NCBI GenBank assembly: GCA_963971225.1
Contig: OZ020268.1
Coordinates: 58,837,900 to 58,901,899 of the forward strand
Direction: 5' to 3'
DNA from: Melieria omissa
Lineage: Eukaryota; Arthropoda; Insecta; Diptera; Ulidiidae
Length of the DNA stretch: 64,000 nt
In this document: positions 23,288 to 35,325 of the stretch, piece by piece
How the letters are laid out: each line of letters starts with the position of its first letter
How positions within the stretch are numbered: the stretch's first letter is position 1
Notes under the pieces: generated by a model
Told to the model about the DNA's origin: nothing
What the model saw: only the letters and a program-made list of their open reading frames with translations
Databases searched by the model: none
Translations under genes and position numbers: made by a program

Positions 23288-23857
23288 CACCTAAGTCTGT
23301 TTTTACACGGTAGATTGGTTCCAGAAGAAGCCGTGTAAAAAAAAACCGTGTAAAAAAAGACATTGATCGTATACAAAAATGGGTGATTTGTTCCTAATCT
23401 CTAAAACCTATTAAAATTTCTTTACCAAACACGTCTTATTGCATTGACAGTTCACAAAATATTAACACGTTTCAATTGCTCTGACCAGTAAATTTTATTG
23501 TATGCACATAAAGGGAATTCCCCTAAATTAGTGCTATTCACATTTGCTTTGACCAGTAAAAATTGCTTGTACGCGCTAAAAGGGAATTCACTTAAATCTT
23601 TAAGCTAGTGTTCGCAAACTATCGATAGCACTATCGATACTATCGATGGTTTCAGACTTTTTTCTTTCATAAATACTTTTTTGTGATATGAACATACTTC
23701 GCAAAAATTAAATTTGACAAAAAAAATTTAAGTACATAAAATTTCAAATCGTGCTAAATGGAATAAAATCGTGTAAAAAAATTAAAAATATTCAATTTTC
23801 AAACCGTGTTATATCAAAACCGTGTAAAAAAAGACCGTGTAAAAACAGACTTAGGTG
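23288..23857. mobile_element. TA-flanked MITE with CACCTAAGTCTG termini
   Basis: The inverted ends CACCTAAGTCTGTTTTTACA are flanked by TA (23286-23287, 23858-23859) inside a GCATATA/TATATGC palindrome. CCGTGTAAAAA repeats are subterminal at both sides. A diverged direct repeat (GACCAGTAAA...AAAGGGAATTC) lies at about 23465-23528 and 23540-23599. Confidence 0.75.
23620..23648. promoter_or_regulatory. Cluster of three TATCGAT motifs inside a MITE
   Basis: TATCGATA occurs at 23620-23627 and 23632-23639, and TATCGATG at 23641-23648. TATCGATA is the fly DRE motif bound by DREF (and by BEAF-type proteins). Here it lies inside a transposon, so function at this site is only a possibility. Confidence 0.4.
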
Positions 23858-24325
23858 TATATGCATATTTGATAAAAAAAATAAAATAGTTAATTTGTTT
23901 GTGCTTTTAGTTTTACTTCGATTATTTCGATAAAAAGTTAAGCGTTTTGATTAACTAAAAACTGAGATCTTAAAAATACAAAGGCATTAAGTGTTTTTTT
24001 CTCTTATCTAGAGCGAAATTTATTTCAAATGAACCCTGCTGAAGAGAAACATCCTTCAGATTCAACACTTGTTGGTTGAATGCTTAGTAAATAATCATAA
24101 GCCTTTTGCAAAAGACGCACTCTATCCCCTCCCTTCTCCCTCAAATAAGGAATTGGGTTTTTGTGCCTTAAAATTTATTTCATTTGAACTTTGAAGCATC
24201 TTTTGCAATCCCGAAAATCCCGGGATAAAAGAATTTGAATCCCGGGATTTTCGGGACTGGAAAAAGTCCGGGATCCCGGGATCCCGGGATCCCGGGATCC
24301 CGGGATTGCGATGCCTAGTACGTAC

Positions 24326-25640
24326 ATAATTGGAGAAAATGCGAGTCCTTTGCCTGAGCCGGCGGCCGCAGTCGCGCTAACGGCGTCTGTGGCCCGCAAC
24401 AGGCCGGCGCAATTTATTTCTGGTACGTGTTGCCTGCCGTCTGCTTTCTACCTTCCCGTCGATCTTCCTTCTTTCCTTCCTTCCATCCAGCCAGCCTGAC
24501 TGCCTGTCCTGCGTTCTTCTTTCCCTCGCGCATTGCTTTCTTCTTCCTTTTGTCTTTGAGTTGGCCTTTCTTTGCGTCTGCGTGTCCTGCCGATTTCGGT
24601 GCCGTGCGCAATTTCGATTTTTGGTAATTTTCGGCAATTTCCTCTCCCTTCGCTAGCGCGGCTCGGCCGCCTTATCCTTCTGCAGGCCGGCCGGATTATT
24701 GCTGATCCTGCGCTGCTGATTAGCGCACGCCAGGCAACCGTTGTTTTCGGTTGATTTTTTTTCGTTTCGTTCTTCACTTCTTGCACTCGCTGGAACGTTT
24801 TGCGATCATTGACTTTTGTCAGGCGATGCGCGGCATGGCGGCGCGGTGTCCCTGACAGCGCTCGCTGGTGTCTTTGTGCGGTGTAATAACACGACGACGC
24901 CGCCGCCCATCATTGGCATTGCGAGCTCAAAGCATTCCGCACTCACGAGTGTTGCGGACGTGTTTTTACGATTTCCTAATTGACCCGAATTGAGGCAGTA
25001 AACATTTCGCGGCCGATTGCTCAATTCCAACCGACTGGCTTTAATTGCAAAAATTGCTCGCACGTATAAACATTTTCGACTTTATTGTCAATTAATGTTA
25101 AACGAAAATTGCCATCGTTAAGTAGCCCGAGCAAATTTCCATGCCGATATTTTTACCACCGCCTGTGAGGTCCTCGGCGGGCGTCCAGCACTACGATTGC
25201 GGTTAGTGATGGCAAACTTGGGCTTTCTGCATGTCATAAAAGATATCACAAATGGCTTAATTTGTTGCTCACCAGTTGTGGGCTTAAGGCAACTTTTTAT
25301 TAGTGCCTGTTGGGACTTTCCTGTCAGCCGAAACCGAAACTTTTAGTTGCATTCGTAGACGATGTCCTTTGCGTGTAATAGATAACTGTGGGTATTTCTT
25401 TTTGTATTAATTAAAAGAACTCTAAGGACGCCGCCTCTATTTCCCTTTTACACTAAAAATGTACTTTAGTTGTTAAAACAGCTGCAGATTAGCGTGTCAG
25501 AGACATTAGTAGGACTATCTTAGAAGTGCCTACCTCTTCAAATTTTACTTTGAGTTATATTCACTTATTATTGTTATTGCTGGATTCCTGAGCGCAGGAA
25601 AGCTAGTCAGACGAGGAAGAACAACAGTAAAAGTCAAAGA
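24326..25640. other. Gene-free host segment
   Basis: 24400-25060 is GC-richer with CTTCCTT runs and open frames without domains; 25060-25640 is AT-rich. Nothing further is seen. Confidence 0.45.
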
Positions 25641-26097
25641 TTACACAGTGCAACAAATTCAAAAAAAATTTCGAGGGACAAGGTTAAACCCGTCTCATTC
25701 GATAGAGGACCTCAGTAGATGAAAAAGTGCAAAGGGATTTTTCTCGGAATGTTCGAGTTTTTTTTTAATGCAGTTTAAAGATGGCGGCTTAATGCCCCTT
25801 CCCGAAACTTTTAAAACATCATATCTCTTGACTCAAATGTCGGAAAGGAATAATTTTTACGTCAAATGAAATCTAATGATATGAAGTCGATGACACACTA
25901 TCCTTTTTTGAAAAATTTTCTGAAAAAGGATATGAAGGACCTCAATTAAATTTGTATCCTCGAATATCCTGAAGACCGTGCGAGATAAATTTATATACGT
26001 GACTTCTGGTAAAAAAGCATTCAAAGATCTATACTGCATATCAATTTCATTTCAATCACTTTGTCTGTTAAGCCACTACAGCGTTTCAAATATTATA

Positions 26098-27174
26098 GGG
26101 GAGAGTGGGGCGAATCGTTACATGGGGCGAATCGTTACAGAGCGATATCTTAAAAATTACGCCACCATATATCAAATGTCGCATAGCTAAATGTTCGTCA
26201 CCTTCAGCCGCTCATTTGGTTCGGTGACATTCCAATTCTCAGTAGAAAACTGACGCTTGACAGGGTAAAATGTGTTTTGTGACTTGTAAAATTCATATTT
26301 GGATGTCTACAATCTTTCAATTTCGAGTGCTAAATAATTTTGTGATCAATCGAAAGTGTATGTGTTTTTTATCTTTATTGTGTTGCCTTTCGCGTAAAAA
26401 AAGAAAATTCGCAAATATTGTTACCGTGTCTTTGCTAAGCCATTCCATAGCAAACATGTCACAGTGGGGCGAATCGTTACATTTCGTATGGGGCGAATCG
26501 TGACGGTCATTTTTTATGCATTTAAGCGTCTGACGCAATTTTGAAGACTGCGTTATTGCTTGTGTTTGTAGAAAAATCATCTGTGTTGTTCGTCATGATA
26601 TGTTTTTTATAATTTTCGTGATTTTTTTTTATTTTTCATTACTTTATTGCAACTTTTCAAAAATCATCTGAGGCAGCACCGAAACGCATAAGCCAGCGTC
26701 GAAGCGCCATCATTGCGATTGATTATGCTGATGTTGAGTCAGATTCTGATTAAAAATCAAATTTTTCCTTTTTCATTTTTTCATATATTTTTCCACCATT
26801 TTCTTTTGGCATGTTGGTCAATTTAACCATCAAACATGTATTCGTTTTCTTAATAAAAATGAAGTAAATAATTGAAATATTATTTGTGTATACATATTTT
26901 GATTTCAGCGCCTCAACATTTGAAAAAAGCGAGTGTAACGATTCGCCCCATACTGCGTAACGATTCGCCCCACACTTTTTAATATGCCATTTTTTGGACA
27001 CTTTGGGAATATCGACATAACTTATTTCGTATTTGTCCTACACCTAAGTGTTTATAATCAAAAGTTGCGCAAAATAACAGGCTTCAAAACGATATATAAC
27101 ATGGTCGACAATTTTTTCGCAGATAAAAAATATTGGGCTTACAAAAAAGCGTAACGATTCGCCCCACTCTCCCC
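26098..27174. mobile_element. TA-flanked iterated-motif element E2 (17-mer TGGGGCGAATCGTTACA)
   Basis: The inverted ends GGGGAGAG + TGGGGCG... are flanked by TA (26096-26097, 27175-27176). The 17-mer recurs forward at 26106, 26123, 26465 and 26489 and inverted at 26934, 26956 and 27150-27166. Positions relative to the termini match element E1 closely (8, 25, about 370 and about 394 from the left; 8 and about 203 from the right). A short frame with an acidic tail lies at 26652-26753. Confidence 0.8.
26652..26753 (+). pseudogene. Possible transposase C-terminal remnant (acidic tail)
   Basis: The open triplets read ...SSEAAPKRISQRRSAI, then DYADVESDSD, then TAA, with no upstream start. A basic patch followed by an acidic SDSD terminus is compatible with the tail of pogo/Tigger transposases, fitting the TA target of the host element. 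The evidence is thin. Confidence 0.25.
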
Positions 27175-27689
27175 TACACTGCTGAATTCATGTTTTTCTG
27201 TACAAAATATCTCGTAGCTTCTTAGTAAAAACATCGAATGTAGCAAAGCACATTTTTTTAATCGTTGTAGAGTCTTAACTGTAAAAGTGATTTACATGAA
27301 ATTTATAAGCTTTGAATGCTTTTTCACCAGAAGTCACTTATATAAATTTAGCTCTCACGGTTTCCAGGATATTCAAGGATACAAATTTAATTGAGGTAAT
27401 TCATATCCTTTTTCATAAAATTTGTCCCAAAAGGATATTGTGTCATCGACTTCATATCTTTAGCTTTCATTTGACGTAAAAATTATTCCTTTCCGACATT
27501 TGAGTCAAGAGATATGATGTTTTAAAAGTTTCGGGAAGGGGCATTAATCCGCCATCTTTGAACTGAATTTAAAAAAAAACTCGAACATTCCGAGAAAAAT
27601 CCCTTGGCACTTTTTCATCTACTGAGGTCCTCTATCGAATGAGATGGGTTTGACCTTGTCCCTTTTTTCAGTGTTGTACTGTGTTATTG

Positions 27690-30290
27690 ATGAAGCAATT
27701 CTATGCTTCTATGCGAATTATTCTTATGGATTTTCAAAGGTGTTAGGCTTCGCTCAGTCTCTGTTAATAGTCCTAACGAAAGAAGAATCAAATTTAATGG
27801 GGTTTGTTGCACTGAGACCAGAAGCGATCTATTGTGCCTCTGTCCTAACGAAAGAGGAGATTGGAAGTCGAGGAGCATTTTACACGAATTTCATAAGTTT
27901 TCTCAAACAATTTATAGAAGGATGACCTTAGAACAGTGAGAACCATTCAAATGTATACTCGCCACTCCCAGCTCCAACCGCTGACCTTACAACTCCTTAC
28001 AACTCCGACAACTTGGATTAAAGTTTAATGTACCTATGCTCCGCATTGTCCGTTTCATAAAAGAATTGCAACGGTTCCATCTCTAAGCTCTGAGCTAGAG
28101 GTGAAAGACTAAATCTGCACATCTGACACAATCGGTCAACTATAGGCTGAGACTTATTGTGGTACCACTTCAACTATGGCTAACAATAAAAAATACTCAG
28201 CATCTTATCTGCATCTGAATTACATTTAATGGGAGAAATCACTCATTCCTTCTACAAACTCCTCGAATGCATTTTTGCTAGTTTATAATTTCAACTCAAC
28301 GTCGCAACTCTGCTTAACCAACGTCGTTGACATTATCAACAATGAAAATTGTCATCAAATTGTTTGTTCTTTTCCTGCTCTGACCTCTTTCAATCTCTTT
28401 GAATATTTGTACCCACTAGCGGCTCATTTTCCCCCCTTCACACCCGCCCACACGTTCCACCGGCTGCTCTACTACGACTGTCGCTCCACTGCATTGTCGA
28501 CTGCATTTCGTTACTTCACACTTTTGAAATCTGGCGACAATATATACAACAAAAACAACTGCAGCCACAGCAACAAACAACAAGCAAGAAGCAGCAGCAA
28601 CAAGAGTAACAGTGATCTGTTGGATTTTCTTTTATTTGTTTTATGTTTCGTTGGAATTTTATTTGTTTTCGCTGGTTTTTTCTGCTTTGCTTGTTGGAAT
28701 TTTCAATGACGCAACGCGACCGCATTGTTGCACATATTGCGGCGCTACGACGGCAACGCTGGCACTCAGTTTATTGTTGTTGTTGTTATTTTGTTGCAAC
28801 GCTTTGGAATTTCGAGTTTAACATTACACTTGCACGCCGCGCAATACATATTTGACTTTTCTGCCGCTGGCGTTGACGCGCGCGTGTTGTCATAAGCCGA
28901 ATTTCGAATATTGTCCCACACACTTAACTGTTTGTCTGTCAGCCTGACAGCAGTATTTCAGATATTGCAGCCACTTGTGCTGGCATCGGTTAATGGGCCG
29001 CAGACAAAACAATGTCAATGACAACGGCTCACAGCTGCACGAATTTGCATTCGGCCTCTTGACTGCTTTTAGTGAGGATCGTTGATCTTAGAGAAATGCC
29101 GCGAAATCGATTAAGGAACTCAAAAGGTCGGTTTTCGAACTTATCGAACAATTCTTCGATGAACAACAGTAGTGTGCATGTTTTGTGATTTTTGTTTTCG
29201 TCTCTGCGTTTGCGGCCCACAGTGCGGCCGCCGCATTACAGCACGTACGAGTACTTCCAATAAATTTTCCATACATTGTATTACAATGTAAATGCATGCA
29301 TTGTGTGTACTTACATACATAAGTATGTGTGTATAGTGCATTGAAATTTTTGAAATTCCTTTACTTTGCTTAAATTCTCGCCGCCCATGGCAGTCAGTTT
29401 TCGTGAATGAGCTGCAATCCAGGCCGCGGCGCTGCATGAATGAAGCCACAGCTTGCACCGAATTTCGGCTTTCTATGTTTTTGTTTACATTTTACTTGCC
29501 TTATTACCGTTGTTGTGACTGCTGTGTTGATGGCGTTCAGGCGTACGACTAAATGCGCCACTGATTGCCGCCTGGTGCGTTTTATGGCGGCCGCTAGGCG
29601 CAACACCACTCGGACGCAGCACGTCAAGCAGGCAGACGAGACATTTCGATGTTGTGGGGAGCAAATCTTTTAGTACTTTTGCGGAAACCCGATGCGTGTT
29701 TCATTAGTTGCTGCTTATTTGATGCTGTCGCACATGTCCTGCAACATGCGTAGAGTAAAATGTTTGTGTATTTCTTTTCGAGAAAATATTTTTGTCCCCG
29801 CATTTGCTCTACAACTATTCTTTACTGTGTTGTATCCTTGTCGTTGCTGTGTGAGCTGCTTTTTCTAAGGCACTGTTAATTGTAATTTTTTCGCACACAT
29901 TTTCTGCCAGAATTGACAATTTTTATTTGCGATAAGTTGTGATCTCACGTAGCAATTACACAGTGTTCGCACAACATAACCTCAGTAGTTGATGGGCGAA
30001 TGTTTGATCAGATCATATTAGATAACATTACAGTTGGACAACTATGTTGAACAATAAGAGGTGGTTACCCCTAATAGATATTAATTTTTTCTGTTAAGTG
30101 GCGCAAAATGTGTGACAATGAGAAAATATTTGAGTGTGCGTTAGAGGCCAACTTAAAAAAAGGCCTAAGAAACAAGAAGCAGAAGAACTATTATTAATAT
30201 GAAGATTTTGGTCTAAGAAAAGCAAAAGGTGTTCAATGTGGTAGTTGGACCTCGATGGCGAAGATGCGAACCGTGTCTCCGGTGGAAGGA
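27690..30290. other. Gene-free host segment
   Basis: It contains CAACAA/CAGCAG tracts (28550-28605), GTT runs near 28770-28786 and GC-richer parts at 28430-28500 and 29210-29640. Frames up to about 144 codons occur by chance and show no domain. No RNA gene is seen. Confidence 0.45.
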
Positions 30291-30296
30291 TCCAGT

Positions 30297-30389
30297 CAGT
30301 GGCGGATTCAGGGGGCACACCCCCGAAATATTAGTGTCGACTTTAAAACTACACACAAATTACATTTTTTATAACATTTTATGAATATT
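30297..30389 (+). mobile_element. Truncated hAT MITE (CAGTGGCGGATTCAGG end)
   Basis: It starts CAGTGGCGGATTCAGGGGG and follows the inverse of the right half of the MITE at 35162-35317 (CCCCCGAAATATTAG, CGAC.TTAAAACTACA, TTTATGAATAT). The match stops at TTAA (30388-30391), so only one terminus survives. Confidence 0.7.
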
Positions 30390-30932
30390 AACCCTTTTAG
30401 TGCCTGGCCAAAAAGAGGTGCCTATGCAAGAATAACCAGCCGAATTTCACAGTTTTACTAGGGTTTGGGAAAATGCTCATAAAATTCAAACGAGAAACAA
30501 TATTTACATGATTCAAAAAGCAGTATACTAAGAAGAATTAATAGAATATTCGAAATACTGTATTGCTAATTGTTTATTTGTCAAAAACAACAATGTTTTA
30601 CACAAGCGGAAAACAACGGCAATAACAAAAATTGCACTTTCAAACTGCAACTGGGACGAAATATACTGTTCACAACAACGATCGAGGAGACGCTAACTGA
30701 TCCTACGTCTCGCTGCGGCAATGCAACGTTATTTCGCGAGAGTCATCAAACATTTGTTTACATAACACGCTGCCGAAAAGTTCCGATAACATAAACGTCC
30801 ACAAAGAGTTAAAACAAAAAACTATTTTTTTTAGTCTCTCGTAATGAAATTAGATCATTTATAACGTATTACAAATTTATTTTGAGATAGAGTTCTAGCG
30901 CAATGCGAATAGTAAAGCGCTCCAAGGCGCGG

Positions 30933-30988
30933 GCCGATATATCGGCTCTGGCACTTCTCGCTAGTGCAGCAAGAGCCGATGTATCGGC
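30933..30988. repeat. Paired GCCGATATATCGGC palindromes
   Basis: GCCGATATATCGGC (30933-30946) and GCCGATGTATCGGC (30975-30988) flank a GCACT...AGTGC hairpin (30951-30967). TTAA sites lie at 30388 and 30809 with loosely similar CCCTTT/CTCTTT edges, hinting at a piggyBac-type MITE, but its borders are not secure. Confidence 0.5.
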
Positions 30989-31049
30989 ATCCGGCAGTTG
31001 TACCGCAACACGTCGTAGTTCTTCTCTGTAGACACTTAAGTGTCAAAAG

Positions 31050-34000
31050 GTCTTAGCAATATTTGAATAATCAGTTTGTAAACCCCTAATACTCATATCT
31101 ATAGATATTTTATACAAATTTAACACATAAAATTCATTTGCTTTCCACCTAAATACTTCTCCTTTCTGCCTTTTTAAGGTTAGGTATCTGTAGTTAAAGG
31201 AAATTAAAGGAACTAAGAAAGTAAAAGGATATTTAGTAAAAGAAGCTCCATTCATTCAATATTCGTCAAGTATTGCGGATTTTTTAAACCACATTTTACA
31301 CAAATTTTATTTTAATAAAATTTTGGATGAATTTTGAAATTGTAATGCGTTTCTGATGTCACAAAAATTAACCAGCATTTAGAAAAATTTAATTTTTTAC
31401 GAAGAAACAATGAACATATTGTTTTGAATTAGTTTTTTGTGTTACTTTTAATTTTTGGTATTTTCTTTTTTTATAAAAAGTTTTGAGTCTCTAATTTTTA
31501 AAATTTCCTTAGAAATCACATTGTTAGAAGACACACTGTTCTTATGAAATAATACCTAATCAATTTATAAAATTTTATTCTGAAATGTTTTAATTTTTGC
31601 CATACTATTTTAAAAAATACATATAGAACTGTAAATAAAATATTTTTCCTTTTTTTGTTTGCAAAAAAACCAAACAAATTCGCCACAAACAACATATCTC
31701 AAATAAATACTACTACAACAACAATACTACTACAACAACAATAACAACAAAATGGCATTTGTGCGCAATAATGGCGGCCGGCCGTCAATTTTATCGCCAA
31801 AGCACGCATTTGCAAAAACAACAAACCAAAATCCCAACAAGCAAATTTAACAAAGACCATAGTAGCAACAACAACAACAGCAACAAAGAATTGAGAACAA
31901 AAGCTCGCACGTCACACCAACAGCGCCACACTTTTTATAATCCAAATGAAGCGAACGCACACAGGCGCACAGCGGCCAACACACAGGCGGTCCCACTTAC
32001 TCACACTCCGGCCAGCACGCACACAGCCAGCCAGCCGGCCTCGGCACCCACACCAACGCACGCTTGCACCTACACGCAGCGTTGACAGCGCAGCACGCCG
32101 CCAAAGCTCGTTGCAGCTTTTTGCTATTTTCGCTACTTTTTCGGCGTTTTGTGCGTTCGCTCTCTCCCTACGGCGCTGTCTTTGAAAAACGTGCGCGAGC
32201 ACTGCGGAGCGCCAAGAGCGCCACGGAGCAGCTATGGAGCAACGCCGCAAGCTCTCGCGTTGCCGGCTTTTTGCCCCAAGATGACTGGCGGAAATTCGTT
32301 TTTATGGAAAAAGTTAAAATTTGCGAACAAAGAAGCCAACTCAACGCACTGCGTGGCGTGGCGTGGATTTTGGAGCTTTATTCGCGCATGCAAATTTTTT
32401 TTTATTCTATTTGGCCGTCGATCGCCTATGACGAAGCGATCGCTGCCGCTGAACGAAGGCGCAGCGAGAGGGTTGGTGCAAAGCTTCTGGCGAAAGCCGC
32501 GCGTATCCAAGTGGGGCGTCAACGCAACGTGTGTTGCTGTACAGCGAAAAGAATCGAGCACGAAGCACATGTTCAAAATTTGCACATTTTATTTGGTTCA
32601 AAATTTGCACATTTTATTTGGCAAATTTTGGCAGGCACTTGATGTGATTCAATACCGAGATACAGCAACAAAAATGTTAGTTGGGCAGATTTGCAGCTGG
32701 GCATGTGATGAATTGGCTGAAAAGCGCAGTGGTAACAAGACTCTTTACCAACATAGAAGGCAAACAAATTGTTGCAAGGTTTGCTTATTTAAATTGGAGA
32801 AACATAACCCGACAAAAATGTACAAATTTTAATGCATTTCAATCAATTTACCAAAAATCTATTTGATGGCCCTTAATATTTGTGCTCAACTCTGTAACCT
32901 AAGCTTCATTCGAAAGAGCAGGCGTTCTGAACAAAAGAACATAACCTCACAAACTGCATGCATTTCAACTTCTACGCAAACCTTACCTTTGTTTGTTTGC
33001 ATGCTGCACCGGAAATACTCAAAATTCATTTACTTATTGCAACATAATTCTTATGCATTGATTAGCTTCAACTGCTAACATATTTTCACTGCTGTGTGGT
33101 CGACATTTTGCGTCGCCGTTCGGCCCCTCGTTGCATTCACGCCAAGCTGCGCTGTTTGTCCATTGTGTTTTCTGCTGTTACTATGCGCCGCTGTTGTACA
33201 ATTTCTTAAAGTTTTACACGAATTCTCTTCTGCTTTGCTAGTTCTTCTTCCTTCTTTGCTATTGCTCCCCTTGTTACGCTGCTGCTGCCTTGACTCACCA
33301 GGCACCTTTCTCTGCCCCAGTTCTACTAACTCCCCTCTGCTTCTACTGAGTGCAACTATTGCTCAATTCTTTCAGCACGTTTCCCATTTCGTTTCGTCTC
33401 TCTGTGCCGCTTTTCTAGCGCCAACCGGTAGGAAGACCTTGAAAGTCGCTTCGTTTTTTTCTCGCTTCACGGCTGCACTCGCTAAGTGTGCTCGCCCTTC
33501 GATTGCTGGGGCCACTTCTCTTGCTTGGCTCCAGTCCCTTTATCTTATCAATTATTTATATTAGAACAGCAATGCACAGCACTTTACCGCCGGCCGTGAT
33601 TTTCTTCAGTTCTGCTGCAGTGCCTTTCCCTTTCCGGCCCTTCCATTTTTATTTTGATTATTTTACAAATTTCTCTCCAACTCGCTGACTTCGTAGCTTC
33701 GTGACAATGTGCGCGTGTGTGTGTGAGTGCATTCAAGCATTCCATTCTGATGACGTCTTGGCGCAGACATCTTGTAATGTGATTTTTTCTGCATGGGACA
33801 CACTGTTGTTTTTTTGGCGAAACTTTGTTGGCAGTTGTTGTACTGGTGTACTGTACGCTTCAGTTGAGAGTCGGTTTCAAAATGGTCCCCATGCTCCAAT
33901 TGTATGGGTTACTCGGCTACATAAGACAAAAAATTAGTGCCGAGATTCTAATTTGAATTCATTTTATGCTATGACCATTGATTGCCTCTATTAAAACAAC

Positions 34001-34500
34001 AACAAATTCGATTACAATTTTTCACACAATAATTCTACATCTGATCGATCAGATGACAGCCAATGTAAAAACATTGCAGTGAAAATTATGCGAAGAAATT
34101 CTCAATTCTGCAACGCGTCTTTTGGAACCAGGAAATACAATTAAAACTTGTTAGTGACCCTTTTATGATCATCAAAATAGGATAATACAAAGCACGCTGC
34201 GTTCTCGTTTCTTGATGTGTTTATCTAATTGAAGATAGAACAAAGTTTCGAACTGGTAATCGTTCTGCTGCAGTTGACCTTCGATAAGATTTGTGTATTC
34301 ATTATAGATTCAGAAAAACTGCGCTCAAATCATTTATGTGTAACACAAAGGAAAGTCGAACGTTAAAATGCGAATTAAATGTTTAAAAAAAAAACCGGCT
34401 TTAGCTGGTCCTGTCCAGCTTGCAATAGAATCTCAGCACATTGTGTGAAAATTCCTAGCAATTACCATAATTTCTTAATAGAAAGAAAAACATGGACAGC
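31050..34500. other. Gene-free host segment
   Basis: 31050-31680 is very AT-rich. 31690-31760 carries CAA/CTA triplet tracts. 31760-32530 is a GC-rich island that is open on both strands. 33120-33560 is pyrimidine-rich on the plus strand. Long chance frames (up to 227 codons at 32149-32832) overlap one another and encode no recognisable domain. The island could be a host promoter or 5' exon region. Confidence 0.4.
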
Positions 34501-34505
34501 ATCCT

Positions 34506-34980
34506 TTGCCAACAATGGCAAACGGCAACTAGAAATCTACGACAAATGTTTTGTTGCCGCTCTGACCACTTCTTGAAAAAAATCGCTTCAATAGAAATTA
34601 AATAGCAATCAACATAAAGCAACACACGACAGACTTTGCTGGGAAAGCAAGTCTTTGCGGCTGGATGCTGCGCAGCAGCTGACCACTGCCGTCCCAAATT
34701 TATGCCACACAACTTTGCTCAAAGACTAGTTTTGCGCCCAATTGCCAACAATGGCAAACGGCAACTAGAATTCTACGCCAAATGTTTTGTTGCAGCTCTG
34801 ACCACTTCTTGAAAAAAATCGCTTCAATAGAAATTAAATAGAAATCAACATAAAGCAACACACGACAGACTTTGCTGGGAAAGCAAGTCTTTGCGGCTGG
34901 ATGCTGCGCAGCAGCTGACCACTGCCGTCCCAAATTTAGGCCACACAACTTTGCTTAAAGACTCGTTTTGCACCCAATTG
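34506..34980. repeat. Tandem duplication, period 236 bp
   Basis: Units at 34506-34741 and 34742-34980 are near-identical (a handful of substitutions), from TTGCCAACAATGGCAAACGG through ACTGCCGTCCCAAATTTA to GCACCCAATTG-type ends. Confidence 0.9.
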
Positions 34981-35161
34981 ACAAATGAAATAAGCATAAA
35001 ACTGAAACTGGATCGTTGCCGGTAATTTATTTGACATTCGCGCATAACAACAATGGCCGCAAACAAAGGATAATAGGCGGCAACTGGGCTGTCCGAAAAG
35101 ACACCAATGGGGTAACGGGCAGCGTTCACTCGCGCGCTCAACAATGGACAATGGCCGGTTG

Positions 35162-35317
35162 CAGGGGCGGATTCAGAAAAATATTTCGGGGGGGTTTCAA
35201 AAAGTAATTCTTTGATATTCATAAATTGTCTTTTAATTTGTATGTAGTTTTAATGTCGATCCTAATATTTCGGGGGGGGGGTTTCAACCCCCAAAACACC
35301 CCCTGAATCCGCCACTG
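35162..35317. mobile_element. 156-bp hAT MITE
   Basis: The ends CAGGGGCGGATTCAG and CTGAATCCGCCACTG are inverted, with a perfect 8-bp TSD GCCGGTTG (35154-35161, 35318-35325). The subterminal CCCCCCCGAAATAT/ATATTTCGGGGGGG blocks form a strong hairpin. A truncated relative lies at 30297. Confidence 0.9.
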
Positions 35318-35325
35318 GCCGGTTG

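Larger units (their letters stand above)
22585..24317. mobile_element. Non-autonomous hAT with CCCGGGAT palindromic ends
   Basis: The TIRs TAGGGATCGCAAT and TAGGCATCGCAAT differ at one base and are flanked by a perfect 8-bp TSD GTACGTAC (22577-22584, 24318-24325), as expected of hAT elements. Both ends carry runs of CCCGGGAT (about 22615-22675 and 24210-24305), each unit a palindrome. A TA-flanked MITE is nested at 23288-23857. No transposase is present. Confidence 0.85.
25644..27683. mobile_element. Long-inverted-repeat element, 3-bp TSD TTA
   Basis: The termini CACAGTGCAACA and CACAGTACAACA are inverted and flanked by TTA (25641-25643, 27684-27686). Arms of over 400 bp (25644 to about 26090, and about 27265-27683) are inverted copies sharing GGTCCTCTATCGAATGAGA, TCGGAAAGGAATAATTTTTA and CATATCTCTTGACTCAAATG. 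A second element (E2) was inserted in the loop. CACAG ends with a 3-bp TSD hint at a CACTA/Chapaev relationship, unproven. Confidence 0.65.

Noticed and set aside
30392..30808. piggyBac MITE between TTAA sites
   Set aside because: The inner edges (CCCTTTTAGTG and CTCTTTGTGG) agree too loosely to call TIRs.
32064..32832. Overlapping plus-strand ORFs of 192 and 227 codons
   Set aside because: Two frames plus a minus-strand frame are open together in a GC-rich island; the translations have no domain, no low-complexity consistency and no start or splice support.
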